This document shows positions 26,216-34,841 of a DNA stretch of 64,000 nucleotides, one piece after another. Source of the DNA: Nitrospirota bacterium. Its GTDB lineage: Bacteria > Nitrospirota > Thermodesulfovibrionia > Thermodesulfovibrionales > UBA9159. The position numbers and the translations under genes were made by a program. The DNA lies in contig JAJYIF010000008.1 in NCBI GenBank assembly GCA_021790195.1, positions 1 through 64,000 on the forward strand, given 5' to 3'. Each line of letters opens with the position of its first letter. Within the stretch, counting starts at the first letter, position 1. The notes below the pieces were generated by a model. That model saw only the letters and a list, made by a program, of their open reading frames with translations, did no database searches and was not told where the DNA came from.

Positions 26216-27373
26216 CTATACTTGGGTCCAATCACCAGGCACCCGCGCCGATTTGCAGATTAGCTCCTCATATCTGGATACGATCTCCGCGGCGGCAAAA
26301 TCTCTTGCCCGTTCTCTTGCCGTTTCGGAAAACTTTTTCCTCAGCGTCTTGTCTCTCAGCAACCTCGATAAGGCCGCCGAAAGGGCGTCTACATCCTCGA
26401 CCGGAACAAGCACACCATGACTGCCATCCTGCAATATCTCGCGAGGTCCCGATTTGCAGTCCGATGAAACGACAGGAGCGCCGCAGGCCATCGCCTCAAG
26501 TATTACCATCGGCAGTCCTTCGTAACGGGACGGAAGAACAAAGATGTCCGCCTTGGACATGAACTTGTAGGGGTTTCCCTGAAAGCCCGCGAAAGAGACC
26601 TTTCCTGTTATCGCCAGGTCCCCGGCAAGCATTAAGAGCGGCTCTCTTCCCTGTCCTTCGCCGAGTATTATCAATCTCGCGTCCATTTCTTCGAGAACCT
26701 TTCTGAAGGCTTTGAGAAGAATATCGAAACCTTTTTGCGGGACCAGCCTGCCGACGGATAAAAGGACCGGGACCCCTTCCTTGAAAAAGACATGCCCTGC
26801 GGAAACCCTGCTCAATTCCGAAATGAGGTCCAGGTCTACGGGGTTATACAGCACCTCTGTCTTGTGAGGCGGTATATTGAACTCTTCGACAAGGTTCGCC
26901 TTGATTCCTTCTGAAACCGCGACGATCTTGTCCGCGAACCGGTAGAATGTCTTGATCAAATGCCTTGTAGAAAACCAAAGCATCCGCCCTCCTTCCTTTG
27001 TCTTGATGACTTCAGAAGGAATGATATGCTCGCAGACGATGACCCTTATTCCGGAGATGAGTTTCAGCAGGATGGCCATGATATTGCAATGGGTCAGCAT
27101 GCTCATGATCAAATGCGGCTTTTCACTTAAGACCGTACGGATAAAACCGACATACTGCCGGATCTTGTCAATGGTGGTGTCCGAATTGCGATCAACAACG
27201 ATAACCTTTATCTCCTCCGGGATGTTTTTCTTAAAAGGCGAATTCGCATATGGCTGCAACAGGACGAGAACAGGCTCAATCCTCTCACGATCAACGGAGC
27301 GGAGGATTTCGACCATGACCCTTTCAGCTCCGCCGCCTTCGAGGGACGGGATAAAAAACAGGACTTTCAGCAT
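26216..27373 (-). CDS. Glycosyltransferase family 4 (GT-B)
   Basis: The 385-residue protein opens with VLFFIPSLEGGGAERVM, the N-terminal Gly-rich loop of GT4 enzymes. The C-terminal nucleotide-sugar domain has LSVGRLVPQKGFDILLKAF and the E-x7-E region LPSRYEGLPMVILEAMACG. This is a retaining transferase that moves a sugar from a nucleotide donor to a lipid-linked or surface glycan. The GGGAER start and GPREIL near the end place it near N-acetylgalactosamine-type transferases, but the sugar is not certain. It stands next to a second GT4 gene on the same strand and a divergent GT2 gene, which suggests a small surface-glycan locus. Confidence 0.88.
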   Translation of the reverse strand: MLKVLFFIPSLEGGGAERVMVEILRSVDRERIEPVLVLLQPYANSPFKKNIPEEIKVIVVDRNSDTTIDKIRQYVGFIRTVLSEKPHLIMSMLTHCNIMAILLKLISGIRVIVCEHIIPSEVIKTKEGGRMLWFSTRHLIKTFYRFADKIVAVSEGIKANLVEEFNIPPHKTEVLYNPVDLDLISELSRVSAGHVFFKEGVPVLLSVGRLVPQKGFDILLKAFRKVLEEMDARLIILGEGQGREPLLMLAGDLAITGKVSFAGFQGNPYKFMSKADIFVLPSRYEGLPMVILEAMACGAPVVSSDCKSGPREILQDGSHGVLVPVEDVDALSAALSRLLRDKTLRKKFSETARERARDFAAAEIVSRYEELICKSARVPGDWTQV

Positions 27374-27391
27374 CCGACGAAGGACTCCATC

Positions 27392-28531
27392 TTATCGTAT
27401 CGATCCGTCCGGCGCTCCGCGATTGGCCAACAGCCGTTCATAAGCCGACAGAGATGTCTCAAAGCCAAAAGCGCGGGACCTTTCCAGGGCAAGGGCGGAC
27501 AGATTGCCCCTTAATCGCTTGCTCGTTATAACCGACAGGAGCGCTCCGGCCAGCGCGTCTGGGTTTTCCGGCGGGACCAGGATGCCGTATCTGCCCCCCT
27601 TGGTAATTTCAGAGGGACCAGCATGGCAATCCGTTACTACCACTGGCACCCCGAGGGTCATGGCTTCAAGGACTACGTTTGGGAACCCCTCGTATCTGGA
27701 GGCCAGACAAAACACGGTGGCGTGCTTGAAGTACTTCCAGGGATTTTGCTGGAAGCCGGAAAAAAGTATATCATCGCGCAGGCCGAGTGATTCCCTCATG
27801 GACAACAGTTCTCTCTTCAAGTGGCCGTCTCCGATGATCAGCAGTTTTGCCGGTGTCCGGTCCCTGACTTTTCTGAAGGCCCTTATGAGAACATCGAAGG
27901 CCTTTTGGTAGACTAGCCTTCCCGCCGAAACAACCAAAGGGCCTTCGATATTCAAGCCGGCCTCTTCCTCCGCCATCCCGGCAATCATGTCTCTGTTAAG
28001 CGGGTTGTAGATCATGTGGACTCTTTCGGTCTCCATCCCGAACTCGAGGAAGTTGTCCGTCACTCCCTGAGAGTTCCCGATAAGCGCATCGGCATCGGCA
28101 TATGCCCTGCGGATGAGCGACAGTTTCAGTCTTCTCAACCGCTCACCGGAGATTTCGTATTTTATGAATTCCCTCATGGGGACTGTATCGTGAATCACAT
28201 GGGTAAAAGCGCCCGGAGAAAGTTTTCGGGCGCCGTAGGAGATGAGGGCCGGATACGACATGCAGCTCATGATCACTTCAGAGTCCAGCTTGCCTAGCAT
28301 TCTCCTCAGTCTCAAAACCAGCCGGGGAAGCTTTGTCCTCTTTCCTTCGTCGAGGCTGAATGTTTCTATGTCGTCCGGGATCAGGTCCATAAACTCACCT
28401 TCGTTTCTCAGCAGTAGGAGCCTGGGGTTTAGAATCCGCCTTTTCTTAAGGGCCGGCAGGAAGTTCCGGACCAGCTTGGCCTCGGTCCCGCCGAGTTTTA
28501 CGGTGCCTATGAAAAAAGTTACGTTTGTCAT
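27392..28531 (-). CDS. Glycosyltransferase family 4 (GT-B), second copy
   Basis: The 379-residue protein has the same layout as its neighbour: TFFIGTVKLGGTEAKLVRNF at the start, VSAGRLVYQKAFDVLIRAF and LASRYEGFPNVVLEAMTLGV in the donor-binding half, then CHAGPSEITKGGRYG. It shares clear similarity with the product of 26216-27373, and the two probably arose by duplication. The gap between them is 18 bases, consistent with one transcript read toward fur. The acceptor is unknown. Confidence 0.88.
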   Translation of the reverse strand: MTNVTFFIGTVKLGGTEAKLVRNFLPALKKRRILNPRLLLLRNEGEFMDLIPDDIETFSLDEGKRTKLPRLVLRLRRMLGKLDSEVIMSCMSYPALISYGARKLSPGAFTHVIHDTVPMREFIKYEISGERLRRLKLSLIRRAYADADALIGNSQGVTDNFLEFGMETERVHMIYNPLNRDMIAGMAEEEAGLNIEGPLVVSAGRLVYQKAFDVLIRAFRKVRDRTPAKLLIIGDGHLKRELLSMRESLGLRDDILFSGFQQNPWKYFKHATVFCLASRYEGFPNVVLEAMTLGVPVVVTDCHAGPSEITKGGRYGILVPPENPDALAGALLSVITSKRLRGNLSALALERSRAFGFETSLSAYERLLANRGAPDGSIR

Positions 28532-28619
28532 TTTCTTTAATATTAGCGTTATGAGCTATGATGAAGCAAACAGTAATGATGCGAACGATAAAGTATAATA
28601 ACAAACAGCCGGTATTGTC

Positions 28620-29729
28620 ATGGAAAAAGGACCCCTTGTAAGCATTCTGACAGTCGTATTCAACCAGCGTCACTATATCGATCAAACCATCAGCTCTGTT
28701 TTGGGGCAGACTTATCGGCATTGGGAATGGATAATCCTTGATGATGGTTCGAACGACGGCACAGGAGAGGTCATAAAGAAGCTGCGCGACGGCAGGATAC
28801 ACTATACTTCGCAGCGGCACGCGGGGGACCGTCGTCTCACCGGGTCGTGCAACAAGGCGCTCTCGATGTGCAGGGGCGAGCTTGTGGCCTTGCTCGACGG
28901 CGACGATTATTGGCCGAGGGACAAGCTGGAGGCCCAGGTAAGGTGCTTCGACAGCGACGATGTCGTATTGAGTTACGGTGAATGCTGCGTAGTGGACCCG
29001 CATGGTATGAAGATAGATTATATGGGGCTCCCTGAAGACACGGGCATTGCCTGTAACGACCCCGTCGGGTCTTCTATAAAGATGTTTCTCAAAAGGTATT
29101 GCTTTATGGCGGTTGCAACGGTAATGCTGAGGAGGAGTGCGCTGGTCGGCATAGGCGGCTTTGTAGAGGCCGAAGGACTTTTCCAGGATTTCGCTACATG
29201 GACAAGACTTTCTCTTGAGGGCAGGTTTTCGCCGCTTCCACGCTGTCTGGGGTTTTACCGCAGGCAGCCCATGTCTGTCAGCCTGAACAGAAATGCAGAA
29301 GAGTTGTATTGCTCCGGCATCGAATACCTGAAGAAGTTCATGGCCGCCTACGAGGGAAGACTCCGCGGCCTCGGCTTCGAGTATGACTTAAAGGCCCTTG
29401 AGGAACAATGGCAGGAAATGATAAAGACATTTGTTTCTTTCCTGCCTTACAATAGGGCCGTCTTCATGTTGAAGATAGGGTCTTTTGAGGAGGCCGGGTC
29501 GGAATTCAAGAACTTTATGGACAAATCCCCTTCTATAAAGACGAGGTTCATTTATATCCTGATCGCTTTCTCGGGTTTGCTGAAGGTCGACATAGTGAAC
29601 CCTTTGGCAGCTCTCAAACAACGGGTCCTGCGGATGATAGGGACACTCAGACCCCGGCAGCTTAAGATACCTTCTTACGCCCAGCGGGCGGACCCGTCGG
29701 ACGGCATACAATCGTCCTCCTGTCGGTGA
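28620..29729 (+). CDS. Glycosyltransferase family 2
   Basis: The 369-residue protein has a GT-A domain in its first 230 residues: LVSILTVVFNQRHYIDQTI, the donor-site WIILDDGSNDGTGEVI, and the DxD-like LLDGDDYWPRDKLE. The remaining part is helical and without a known domain. GT2 enzymes invert at the sugar carbon and often build O-antigen or exopolysaccharide. It is divergent from the two GT4 genes; the 88 bases between are AT-rich and should hold both promoters. Its last 68 bases overlap the 3' end of the cyclo-ligase gene on the opposite strand. Confidence 0.85.
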   Translation: MEKGPLVSILTVVFNQRHYIDQTISSVLGQTYRHWEWIILDDGSNDGTGEVIKKLRDGRIHYTSQRHAGDRRLTGSCNKALSMCRGELVALLDGDDYWPRDKLEAQVRCFDSDDVVLSYGECCVVDPHGMKIDYMGLPEDTGIACNDPVGSSIKMFLKRYCFMAVATVMLRRSALVGIGGFVEAEGLFQDFATWTRLSLEGRFSPLPRCLGFYRRQPMSVSLNRNAEELYCSGIEYLKKFMAAYEGRLRGLGFEYDLKALEEQWQEMIKTFVSFLPYNRAVFMLKIGSFEEAGSEFKNFMDKSPSIKTRFIYILIAFSGLLKVDIVNPLAALKQRVLRMIGTLRPRQLKIPSYAQRADPSDGIQSSSCR

Positions 29730-30306
29730 CTATCATCTGTACGCGGACGTCATGAGGCTCTGACCGTATGAAGTCGACTATCTGCTCTTCGTAAGCAAGG
29801 GCTATCAACGGAATCCGCCTTGTCAGGCGCGAGAGCATTTTGTCGTAATATCCCGCCCCATAACCCAGCCTGTTTCCCCCGGTGTCAAAGGCCGCGCCCG
29901 GAATGATTATGAGGTCCGATTCGCCGGCGTCTCTTTCCATTTCCTTTCTGACGGCGGGCTCGGGTATGCCCATGAACCCGGATGAGAGCTCGGACAAACT
30001 GCGGATCTGGTAGGGCCTCAACTCCTTGATCTTGTTGTCCACTACCGGAAGGAACACTCTTTTCCCGGCTGCGAGCGCGTCTTCCATTATCGAAAAAGTG
30101 GAAACCTCGGACCTGAAGGACGCGTAGAGGAGGACTGTTTTTGCCAGTCTGAATTCAGAGGTGGAAGAGAGCCTCTTCCTTATTCCGGCGTCCTTTAATT
30201 TCCTGGAAGCCGGCCCTAGAAGATCTCTCTTCTTTAGGACAGATTCCCTGATGCGGGCCTTTTCATCCGATGCGGCTTTCAAGGGCAGCCTTGATCCTTG
30301 TGACAT
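29662..30306 (-). CDS. 5-formyltetrahydrofolate cyclo-ligase
   Basis: The 214-residue enzyme uses ATP to turn 5-formyl-THF into 5,10-methenyl-THF. Seen: ARIRESVLKKRDLL at the start, KTVLLYASFRSEVST, DLIIIPGAAFDTGGNRLGYG (the phosphate-binding region GxGxGYYD continues as AGYYDKML) and PHDVRVQMIVTDRR. The start is uncertain: ATG at 30306 lies inside cooC, and a TTG at 30282 also fits. It overlaps the cooC end, so it is co-transcribed with cooC. It links to the folate genes 5 kb away. Confidence 0.9.
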   Translation of the reverse strand: MSQGSRLPLKAASDEKARIRESVLKKRDLLGPASRKLKDAGIRKRLSSTSEFRLAKTVLLYASFRSEVSTFSIMEDALAAGKRVFLPVVDNKIKELRPYQIRSLSELSSGFMGIPEPAVRKEMERDAGESDLIIIPGAAFDTGGNRLGYGAGYYDKMLSRLTRRIPLIALAYEEQIVDFIRSEPHDVRVQMIVTDRRTIVCRPTGPPAGRKKVS

Positions 30307-31036
30307 CTCCGACAGCGCTTTCTATTTCGAAAGGCGAGATCCCTGCAATATCCGACTCCATGATCTCATGACTGAAAGAGATGTGACCTATAAGCTCCAT
30401 GCCTTGCAGCTCTCTCATGATAAAATCGAGGTCCTGCTCGCCTCTCACCTTGTTGGCGACGACAAAGACCTTCTTCACCCCAAGGCCGACCGCCATGTCT
30501 CTGACCGTATTGGCCGTCTGGATGCTCCTCTGTCCGGGCTCCACGACGACGATGAAGGCGTCCACAGCCTCGGCCGTCCCCCTTGTCAGGTGCTCTATCC
30601 CGGCCTCCATATCCACTATGACTACTTCATCGCGGCTCACCACCAAATGCCTGAGAAGCCTTCTCAGGAAGACATTCTCGGGGCAGTAGCAGCCTGAAGC
30701 CGCCTCCTTGGACTTGCCCGTTCTGAGAAGGACTATATTGCCGGACCTGTAGCCGAACTGTTCCGGGATGTCGTCGACCCTGGGGTTCAGCTTGAATATC
30801 CCTCCGCTCACCCCGGGTCTCGCCCCGGTCCGCTCTTCGATCAATTCCGTTATCTCAGCGATGGGCCTTATCCTGTCCGCGTCCGTCTTCGGTATGCCGA
30901 GGGCCGCGGCGAGGTTCGCATCCGGATCGGCGTCCACGGCGATGACCCTTTTCCCTTCAGACGCGTAAAGCCGGCTCAAGACGGCGGACAGGGTCGTTTT
31001 TCCCACGCCGCCTTTGCCTGTAACTGCAATTTTCAT
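30263..31036 (-). CDS. cooC: CooC-type nickel-insertion ATPase
   Basis: The 257-residue P-loop ATPase begins MKIAVTGKGGVGKTTLSAVL (deviant Walker A with the signature Lys), followed by VIAVDADPDANLAAALGI. It contains GCYCPENVFLRRLL, the CxC motif by which CooC dimers bind nickel, and IVDMEAGIEHLTRGT. CooC loads nickel into carbon monoxide dehydrogenase, or into acetyl-CoA synthase in the AcsF form. No CODH gene is in the window, but the one-carbon genes nearby fit an organism with that enzyme. The start at 31036 is set by the family N-terminus; 38 more open codons upstream are unlikely to be coding. Confidence 0.88.
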   Translation of the reverse strand: MKIAVTGKGGVGKTTLSAVLSRLYASEGKRVIAVDADPDANLAAALGIPKTDADRIRPIAEITELIEERTGARPGVSGGIFKLNPRVDDIPEQFGYRSGNIVLLRTGKSKEAASGCYCPENVFLRRLLRHLVVSRDEVVIVDMEAGIEHLTRGTAEAVDAFIVVVEPGQRSIQTANTVRDMAVGLGVKKVFVVANKVRGEQDLDFIMRELQGMELIGHISFSHEIMESDIAGISPFEIESAVGDVTRIKAALESRIG

Positions 31037-31278
31037 GCTTTCAGTATACCAGAAATTCCATCTGCCATGACCCCGCTGTTCATTGACACCTCTCAATTTT
31101 TCCTGATATACTGGCTGCATAAGCGCCTGATCGAAGCATAGAATCTCCACGAGGGAAGAAAAGGGGTTGATGAATTCTAGAGAGATGCACTGCTATGCGC
31201 CCGTCTCCCGCCTTTTTGATTATTTATCCGCCTATGTGACATCATGTATATAATTTCGTTGTCTTTCCCTGATTAGAA

Positions 31279-32409
31279 ATGAGCCTTGTCGGACGATTAG
31301 AAGACCTTGCCCTCTCTGACATCTTCCAGATTCTGAGCATAGGCAAGAAGACCGGAACCCTCGTGATAGAGAGCGAAGAGGGAAACGCCTTCATAGTGTT
31401 CAAGAACGGGCTGATTGTGAGGGCCGAGACCGACATACTCGAAGGCAATATCGGGCAGGACCTGCTGAAGAAGAACATTGTGAAGGACAGGATATTCGCC
31501 ATCGGCCTCAATGTCAGGAAGGAGCTGCCGGGAAAGTCCATAGCCGAGATACTGTTCGAGCTCGGCTCGGTGAGCAAGGAGTCTCTTGACAAGACCGCCA
31601 AGAAGAGGATCGAGAAGATAGTTTATCATCTCCTTCTCATAAACCAGGGCGATTTTCGCTTTGAACTCGACAACCTCGATGTCAGGGGGCTGAGCAAGGT
31701 CGATGACACGGGATGGGAGGTCTCCAAGGGGATCAGCCCGGAGTACCTTCTCATGGAAGGCGCAAGGGTCCATGACGAGGAGATGCAGAAGGAGGACCTG
31801 GGTGAAGGCCTCACGGAAGAGGCCGCAGGCGAAACATGGGAAGAGGACTGGGGGGAGCATCCTCATGCGGTCGAGCGGAAGGACATCTCCGCCCTCAAGT
31901 CCCTTACGCAGGAGCTGAGGTTCCCCAATTCAACGTCCGAGATCACCCTCCTCGTCCTGAGGTTCGCAAGCGACATGTTTCAGAGGGGAGTATTGTTCAT
32001 GGTTGGAGAAAAAGAGCTTGCCGGGCTGGGGCAGTTCGGTCTGGACATCGAAAGGGCCGACGAAAAGATAAGGGAGACCGTTCTCATGTATGAAAAAAGC
32101 CCTTTTCTAAGGAAAGTCATAGAGAACGGGCAGCCGTTCAAGGGCGCGCTGGAGAGGGACGGTGTCACGGAGGCCATAATGCGGGAGCTCGGGGGAGGAT
32201 GGCCCGCGGAGATCGCCTTCTTCCCCGTAATCACGGAGGGCAAGGTCGTCGCGCTTCTCTATTGCGACAACGCCGGCAGTGGAGAGGGCTTTTCCGAGAC
32301 CGAGGGGTTGGAGATATTCATAAGCCAGGCGGGTCTGGCCCTCGAAAAATCGCTTCTCGTGAGGAAATTGCAGGAGTTCCAAAAAGAGCAGGGGAGACCC
32401 AGGCACTGA
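31279..32409 (+). CDS. DUF4388 (PATAN) domain protein with GAF-like C-terminus
   Basis: This 376-residue soluble protein begins with SLVGRLEDLALSDIFQILSI and KTGTLVIESEEGNAFIVFKNG, the pattern of the DUF4388/PATAN domain found in bacterial signalling proteins. Residues 195-365 resemble a GAF fold (FASDMFQRGVLFMVGEKEL, then IAFFPVITEGKVVALLYCD). No catalytic output is seen. PATAN proteins serve as adaptors in two-component and gliding or chemosensory pathways. It stands first in the run of chemosensory genes, 60 bases before cheY, and is likely an input or adaptor of that system. Confidence 0.78.
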   Translation: MSLVGRLEDLALSDIFQILSIGKKTGTLVIESEEGNAFIVFKNGLIVRAETDILEGNIGQDLLKKNIVKDRIFAIGLNVRKELPGKSIAEILFELGSVSKESLDKTAKKRIEKIVYHLLLINQGDFRFELDNLDVRGLSKVDDTGWEVSKGISPEYLLMEGARVHDEEMQKEDLGEGLTEEAAGETWEEDWGEHPHAVERKDISALKSLTQELRFPNSTSEITLLVLRFASDMFQRGVLFMVGEKELAGLGQFGLDIERADEKIRETVLMYEKSPFLRKVIENGQPFKGALERDGVTEAIMRELGGGWPAEIAFFPVITEGKVVALLYCDNAGSGEGFSETEGLEIFISQAGLALEKSLLVRKLQEFQKEQGRPRH

Positions 32410-32430
32410 GAAATCAGAAGGTCCTCTGAG

Positions 32431-32460
32431 TAATGATTTTTTTGCATCCTTCTGCTAAAA
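32431..32460 (+). promoter_or_regulatory. Possible promoter before cheY
   Basis: TAAAAT at 32455-32460 is a good -10 box about 27 bases before the preferred cheY start at 32488, with a T-rich -35 area (TGATTTTTTT). No clear -35 hexamer is present. An internal promoter here would allow cheY-cheA expression apart from the DUF4388 gene. Confidence 0.3.
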
Positions 32461-32487
32461 TTACATAACGTGTCTGAGGGAGGCAAG

Positions 32488-32859
32488 GTGAAGTCGGTTC
32501 TCGTTGTTGAGGATTCCGCAACTACAAGGGCGATGATAAGGGCGGCGATCGAAGATATGGGAGAAGACTTCACCGCGCTGGAAGCCTCTACCGGCTTTGA
32601 AGCGCTCAAGATGCTGCCCCGCGAGGAACTCGATCTCATCATTACCGACATAAACATGCCCGACGTGAACGGGCTTGAGCTTATCAATTTCGTAAAATCC
32701 AACCCGAACTACCGGCACATACCAATGGTGATCGTCACCACCGAGAGGAGCAGCGAAGACAAGGAAAGAGGACTTTCCCTGGGAGCGAGCGCATACGTCA
32801 CAAAACCCTTCAGGTCCGAAGAGCTCCAGGCGGTGATCGCGAAGATACTCAATCAATGA
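32488..32859 (+). CDS. cheY: CheY-like single-domain response regulator
   Basis: This 123-residue receiver has SVLVVEDSATTRAMIRAAIE (acidic pocket Glu-Asp), the phosphorylation site ITDINMPDVNG, the Thr switch VIVTTERSS and the Lys of VTKPFRS. It has no output domain. It should be phosphorylated by CheA, encoded directly downstream with a four-base overlap. The GTG at 32488 follows GGGAGGCAAG, a better ribosome-binding site than for the GTG at 32470. The target of phospho-CheY could be a motor, a pilus or another protein. Confidence 0.92.
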   Translation: MKSVLVVEDSATTRAMIRAAIEDMGEDFTALEASTGFEALKMLPREELDLIITDINMPDVNGLELINFVKSNPNYRHIPMVIVTTERSSEDKERGLSLGASAYVTKPFRSEELQAVIAKILNQ

Positions 32860-34841
32860 AATCTTCTAAGAAGGATTTTATCGCAGAGACTGAGGAGCTC
32901 ATAGAGGAAGCGGAAAGGCTCCTGACCGAGGTCCAGGAGACATACTCCTCAGGCGTAAACCCGGATACGATAAACGCCCTCTTCCGTGCGGTCCATACCA
33001 TCAAAGGCATCTCGGGACTTTTCGGCTTCAAGGACATTGCGGATTTCAGCCACGCCTTTGAGTCTCTTCTGGACGACATAAGGCTCGGAAGGCTCGGGAT
33101 CACCGAGGATGTGGTCAGGTTCCTTTTCAGCAATACAGACGCCATCAAGAAGGTCTTTGAAGATATAGAAGCCGAGAGGCCGCACGACGTGTCGGGATAT
33201 CTGAAGAACATCGCGTCTTTCAGAGAGGCGGCGAAAGAGTCCGGGGGGGAGGGCAGGCCCGAGGACTTGCTTGCGCGGATCGATCCGTCCATCATCAAGG
33301 TCCTCTCCGAATACGAGGAGCATAGATTAAAGACGAATATAAAGGAAGGCAAAGGGATCTATCTCGCCAGGGCCGTCTTTTCCCTTACTGACTTCGACAA
33401 GCTTCTGAACGACCTTACCGGCAGGATCAAGGCCCAGGGGGAGCAGATATCGACCCTGCCCACCTCATCCGACCTGCCTCCCGAATCTATAGGGTTCAAC
33501 ATCCTGTTCGGCAGCGTCAGGCCCCGGGAAGATCTGGCGCAGGCGCTCGGCATCCCGGTGGATGAATTTGTACAATGCAAGTCAGCCCCGGCCCCTCCCC
33601 CTCCAGTCCCTGCGCCGAAGACGCAGGAGGCGTCGCTGAAGAGCGCGAGCACGTACGTCAGGGTCGATATAGAAAAACTCGACAGGATCCTCAATACCAT
33701 AAGCGAATTGAACCTTGCCAGGTCGGCCACGAACAGGATTGCGGCCGAGATGAAGGAAGAGTTCGGGCACACCCCGCTCGTCATAGACGTGTTCAAGATA
33801 TCGCAGTCCTTCGAAAGGAGGATCACCGAGCTCAAGGAGCAGGTGCTCGAAATCCGGATGATACCCATAGGCCAGATCTTCTCGAGGCTCGGCCAGGTCA
33901 TACGGCGCTACTCCCGCGAGGCGGGCAAACAGATAGAGCTTGTCCTCTACGGGGAGGACACCGAAATAGACAAATATCTGGCGGAGGAGATAATCGACCC
34001 TCTCATGCACATAGTCCGGAACGCGATAGATCACGGCATGGAGACCGCGGCTGAAAGAAAGGGCCTCGGCAAAAGGGAGAATGGGACGATCGTGCTCAAG
34101 GCGTTCCAGAGGGGAAACCATGTCATCATCGAGGTGAAGGACGACGGCCCGGGAGTGGACGTGGAAAAGGTGAGGAGGAAGGCGGTGGAGAAAGGCCTCA
34201 TGGCAGAGGGTGCGGAGATGACCGACCGCGAGATCCTGGACTTTATCTTTATGCCCGGCTTCAGCACGAAGGCGACGGTAAGCGAGATCTCCGGAAGGGG
34301 CGTGGGCATGGACGTGGTGAAGGAGAAGCTGTCGAGCCTCGGCGGCTTTGTGGATGTGGAGACCGAAAAAGGAAAAGGTACGACCTTCACGCTGACTGTC
34401 CCGATAACCCTCGCCATTCTCAAGGCCCTGATAGTGCGGGTCGGCAGGGAGAGATTTGCGATCCCGCTGACCTCCTCCTCGGAAAGTCTGGTGATCGAGC
34501 ACAAGGACATCCAGACGATAGAGGGAAGGGACGTATATAACCTGAGGGGGGAGATGCTCCCCATCGTGAGGATCGCCAATGTCTATGACATTGACGGCGA
34601 AGTCTCGGAGAGGTCCTTTGCGGTTGTTGTGGGCTTCGGGGAGAGAAGGATCGGACTTTTCGTCGACGAGATGATAGGGCAGCACGAGATCGTCATAAAA
34701 TCCCTGGGTGACTACTTCAAGGGATTGCGGGGATTTGCCGGCGCAGCCGAGATCGGAAAACATGAGGTGGTCCTGGTCATCGACGTGGAATCGGTAATAG
34801 AGGATTCCCTTTCAAAGCAAAGGGTGGCGCACCATGTATAA
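32856..34841 (+). CDS. cheA: Chemotaxis histidine kinase CheA
   Basis: The 661-residue product has an N-terminal HPt domain with phospho-accepting His47 (ALFRAVHTIKGISGLFGF), a variable middle domain (about 150-250) that replaces the classic P2, and a Pro-rich linker (APAPPPPVPAPKT). A P3 dimerisation helix pair (VRVDIEKLDRILNTISELN) follows, then the P4 ATPase (HIVRNAIDHGMETAAERKG; VKDDGPGVD; GRGVGMDVVKEKL) and the P5 CheW-like domain. All kinase boxes are intact. It phosphorylates the two CheY proteins and CheB of this operon in response to the MCPs. The unusual P2 region fits the alternative-function or pilus-linked chemosensory classes rather than flagellar CheA. Confidence 0.95.
   Translation: MKSSKKDFIAETEELIEEAERLLTEVQETYSSGVNPDTINALFRAVHTIKGISGLFGFKDIADFSHAFESLLDDIRLGRLGITEDVVRFLFSNTDAIKKVFEDIEAERPHDVSGYLKNIASFREAAKESGGEGRPEDLLARIDPSIIKVLSEYEEHRLKTNIKEGKGIYLARAVFSLTDFDKLLNDLTGRIKAQGEQISTLPTSSDLPPESIGFNILFGSVRPREDLAQALGIPVDEFVQCKSAPAPPPPVPAPKTQEASLKSASTYVRVDIEKLDRILNTISELNLARSATNRIAAEMKEEFGHTPLVIDVFKISQSFERRITELKEQVLEIRMIPIGQIFSRLGQVIRRYSREAGKQIELVLYGEDTEIDKYLAEEIIDPLMHIVRNAIDHGMETAAERKGLGKRENGTIVLKAFQRGNHVIIEVKDDGPGVDVEKVRRKAVEKGLMAEGAEMTDREILDFIFMPGFSTKATVSEISGRGVGMDVVKEKLSSLGGFVDVETEKGKGTTFTLTVPITLAILKALIVRVGRERFAIPLTSSSESLVIEHKDIQTIEGRDVYNLRGEMLPIVRIANVYDIDGEVSERSFAVVVGFGERRIGLFVDEMIGQHEIVIKSLGDYFKGLRGFAGAAEIGKHEVVLVIDVESVIEDSLSKQRVAHHV

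Noticed and set aside
31151-31278. Promoter at TATAAT near 31250
   Set aside because: A -10-like TATAAT is present, but no -35 box lies at 16-19 bases upstream; left out as unsupported.
33582-34763. 393-codon open frame on the minus strand
   Set aside because: It is fully antisense to cheA and has a His/Leu/Arg-rich, motif-free translation.
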